Below are positions 62,349 to 64,000 of a stretch of DNA of 64,000 nt, in pieces. This DNA comes from Parapristionchus giblindavisi. Its lineage: Eukaryota; Nematoda; Chromadorea; Rhabditida; Diplogasteridae. Each line of letters begins with the position of its first letter. The first letter of the stretch is position 1. The notes beneath the pieces are model-generated. The model was given only the letters and a program-made list of their open reading frames with translations. It ran no database searches and was not told where the DNA came from. Position numbers and translations under genes: made by a program. Location: NCBI GenBank assembly GCA_943737045.1, contig CALSFV010000361.1, positions 22,501 through 86,500 of the forward strand, given 5' to 3'.

Positions 62349-62788
62349 GCTCAAAGTAATTAATAAGTATTTAAATGATCCTCGGCTGATAAGATTTAAC
62401 TTGTGATCCGTATAGGACGGACGTCCAGAAATGCCGCGGCATTTTTGGACGTCCGTCCTATACGGAGCACCCGTAAAGGACGGACGTCCAGAAATGCCGC
62501 CGCGGATATTTAGCGTAGAATGAAATGATGACACGATCGGGATGAAAAATTGTGTTGTATGTATTATGAAATTTTCTCATTATGTTTAATATGGACTGAC
62601 TATGTTTATTATTGTGTTGTTAGGCTTAGAGTCCGCAGTACTCTACTGATTCATTTAAATATTCTATCGATTCAGTTACTATTCACACTCAGCAGAGTTC
62701 CTTAGTTAAGGCATGCTTAGGCTTAGAGTCCGCAGTACTCTACTGATTCATTTAAATATTCTATCGATTCAGTTACTATTCACACTCA

Positions 62789-63550
62789 CAAGGGAACTCT
62801 CTCAACTTAATGTGGCCATATGACATGGGAATAATTTACCTGAATCAGTTTTCGATGCTGATTACGAATCCGTTATCAAACGTTGCCCAATCGAGCTGAG
62901 ATTCGAGAAAATCGATCTTGAAATTCGACCATTTGATTCGAAAATTCACAACTTACCTACAATGCATATCTACTAAATTACAACAGGAGGTGTTTGGATT
63001 ATTGATGGATGAGCTTATGAACGCATTGGGATGGTTTATATGGGAAGTCTCACGAATTTCCGAATAGACTAGCGAATTTGAATATCGAATCAGCATCGAA
63101 AACTGATTCAGGTAAATTATTCCCATGTCACGGAGGGCAACGGGTACGAATTCTTTTTCATCCGTATCCGGGCGGTTTTTCTCCGCATCCGTGAAAAAGT
63201 AAGTGCGTGCATATTCTATTTCACGGATGCAGTGGAAAATTTTTTAATCAACACTTTGCATGCTTCTTCGCCTTTTCTTTCCAATTTTGTTGGTCTAGAT
63301 AGACGCAGAACCGCTTAAACTATTGTAAAACATGCATAACTCCTAATAAAACAGTCGAAATAGAATTAAAAGGCCTAGAAACTTTGAATTTATCGACAGA
63401 ATATACTGTAGATTTTTAATATTTTGAGTCCCGCCGCGATTTGCACCACCGTTCAAGCCAACTTTTACAATATGCTATACTCGCTCTTTTTTATGGAAAT
63501 TGCCCTCCGTGCATGTCATATGGCCACATTAAGTTGGGATAGTTCCCTTG
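62789..63550. mobile_element. TIR element with TCA duplication, inside a 97-bp repeat
   Basis: 762 bp flanked by TCA (62786-62788, 63551-63553). Removing the insert with one TCA restores the repeat unit. Ends CAAGGGAACT / AGTTCCCTTG; arms continue through AACTTAATGTGGCCATATGA. A 3-bp TNA duplication would fit PIF/Harbinger. Inner palindrome GAATCAGTTTTCGATGCTGA. It hosts a further insertion. Confidence 0.8.
63129..63511. mobile_element. second-level nested TIR element
   Basis: 383 bp with perfect 12-bp ends CACGGAGGGCAA / TTGCCCTCCGTG and a 5-bp duplication CATGT (63124-63128, 63512-63516). It interrupts the right arm of the 62789-63550 element. Contains repeated CCGTATCC/GCATCCGTG words. 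Confidence 0.75.
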
Positions 63551-64000
63551 TCAGCAGAGTTCCTTAGTTAAGGTATGCTTGGGCTTAGAGTCCGCAGTAC
63601 TCTACTGATTCATTTAAATATTCTATCGATTCAGTTACTATTCACACTCAGCAGAGTTCCTTAGTTAAGGAAAGCTTAGGCTTAGTATCCGCACTACTCT
63701 ATTGATCCATTCAATTAGCCTATCAAAGAGTCTATGTACGCAAAAAGTGTTGCCTGTAACTGCATTTGTTTGTTTAAATAACAAAATAAGAAATAAGACT
63801 AATTCCGCAACTTGGCCATCCGTCGGATACGGACACGTGCCAAATTTGCCAAAAATCGAAAAAAACCTGACCGCATTTTGAAATCCGATAACCTAGCTAT
63901 TCGACCTATGAGAGTCCGCACTACTCTACTGATTCATTTACATTTTCTATCGATTCAGTTACTCTAAACAATCTGCAGAGTTCCTTAGTTAAGGTATGCT

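Larger units (their letters stand above)
62402..64000 (+). mobile_element. family-H element, copy 2 (interrupted, runs off the window)
   Basis: Starts GTGATCCGTATAGGACGGAC, with a hairpin around GCCGCGGC, a partial third arm GGACGGACGTCC, a spacer, then 97-bp repeats from about 62625. A nested insertion (62789-63550) splits a repeat; repeats resume at 63551, are broken again at about 63722-63905, and continue to the window edge. It lies just upstream of DPH1. Confidence 0.6.
62625..64000 (+). repeat. 97-bp tandem repeats (family H, copy 2)
   Basis: Anchor CAGCAGAGTTCCTTAG positions 62690 and 62787 (the latter split by the insertion) give the same 97-bp period as the array at 8557-8898. Sequence differs by consistent changes (TTTAAATATTCTATCGATTC in place of TTAATTACTTTATCGATT). 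Confidence 0.85.

Noticed and set aside
62250..62534. DPH1 start at the upstream Met at 62534
   Set aside because: The added residues are encoded by the transposon hairpin; the Met at 62348 gives a family-like N-terminus. Kept only as a finding.

Overview
This is a window of eukaryotic, almost certainly metazoan, genomic DNA. It holds four multi-exon genes with short GT-AG introns, and a very heavy load of nested transposons fills the introns and gaps. A nematode fits best: compact exons of 50-160 nt, frequent TTTCAG-type acceptors, a Ty3-like element with C. elegans-type Gag features, mariner, hAT and Penelope relics, and an acceptor directly before the smoothelin ATG. The species cannot be fixed from the sequence, and a diplogastrid such as Pristionchus is only a guess.

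Genes. (1) 7815-23955 (+) is a 21-exon TGFBRAP1/VPS3-VPS39 family protein (endosomal CORVET/HOPS tether). Every exon join keeps phase, giving about 787 aa; its introns are swollen by transposons. (2) 26370-28611 (+) is a four-exon, unrecognised single-pass membrane protein. (3) 40996-55856 (+) is a smoothelin-like protein with a C-terminal CH domain; one junction near 43.1-43.2 kb is unresolved. (4) 62348-57182 (-) is DPH1, the first enzyme of diphthamide synthesis, in 14 exons (392 aa) with its three cluster cysteines present. No functional link between the genes is evident.

Mobile DNA, left to right: a mariner transposase fossil (5.1-6.7 kb) carrying two later insertions; a hairpin-headed element with a 97-bp tandem array (8.2-9.0 kb, recurring at 62.4-64 kb); an interrupted foldback (9.2-10.6 kb); a TTAA-flanked foldback (12743-18513) with a young LTR retrotransposon inside one arm and a tRNA-promoter-bearing MITE inside its 5' LTR; five hAT-type MITEs with 8-bp duplications and one look-alike without; two 191-bp MITEs with 9-bp duplications; a Penelope-like relic with GIY-YIG domain and a possible hammerhead ribozyme (32.7-34.1 kb); a second TTAA foldback (34.4 kb); a 0.5-kb foldback (49.4-49.9 kb); and about 14 copies of a 100-130 bp hairpin MITE, seven of them in smoothelin introns. 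Long GA/CT, AAT and AT simple repeats account for nearly all the other long ORFs.

Most striking signals: (a) the leader of the LTR element has five consecutive perfect RNA hairpins whose loops share CTKTGTGA while the stems differ with compensating changes; (b) two unrelated TA-flanked inverted-repeat elements each carry a central tRNA-like A-box/B-box pair 43-44 nt apart; (c) a GATCTTTGATC word recurs next to splice sites of all four genes.
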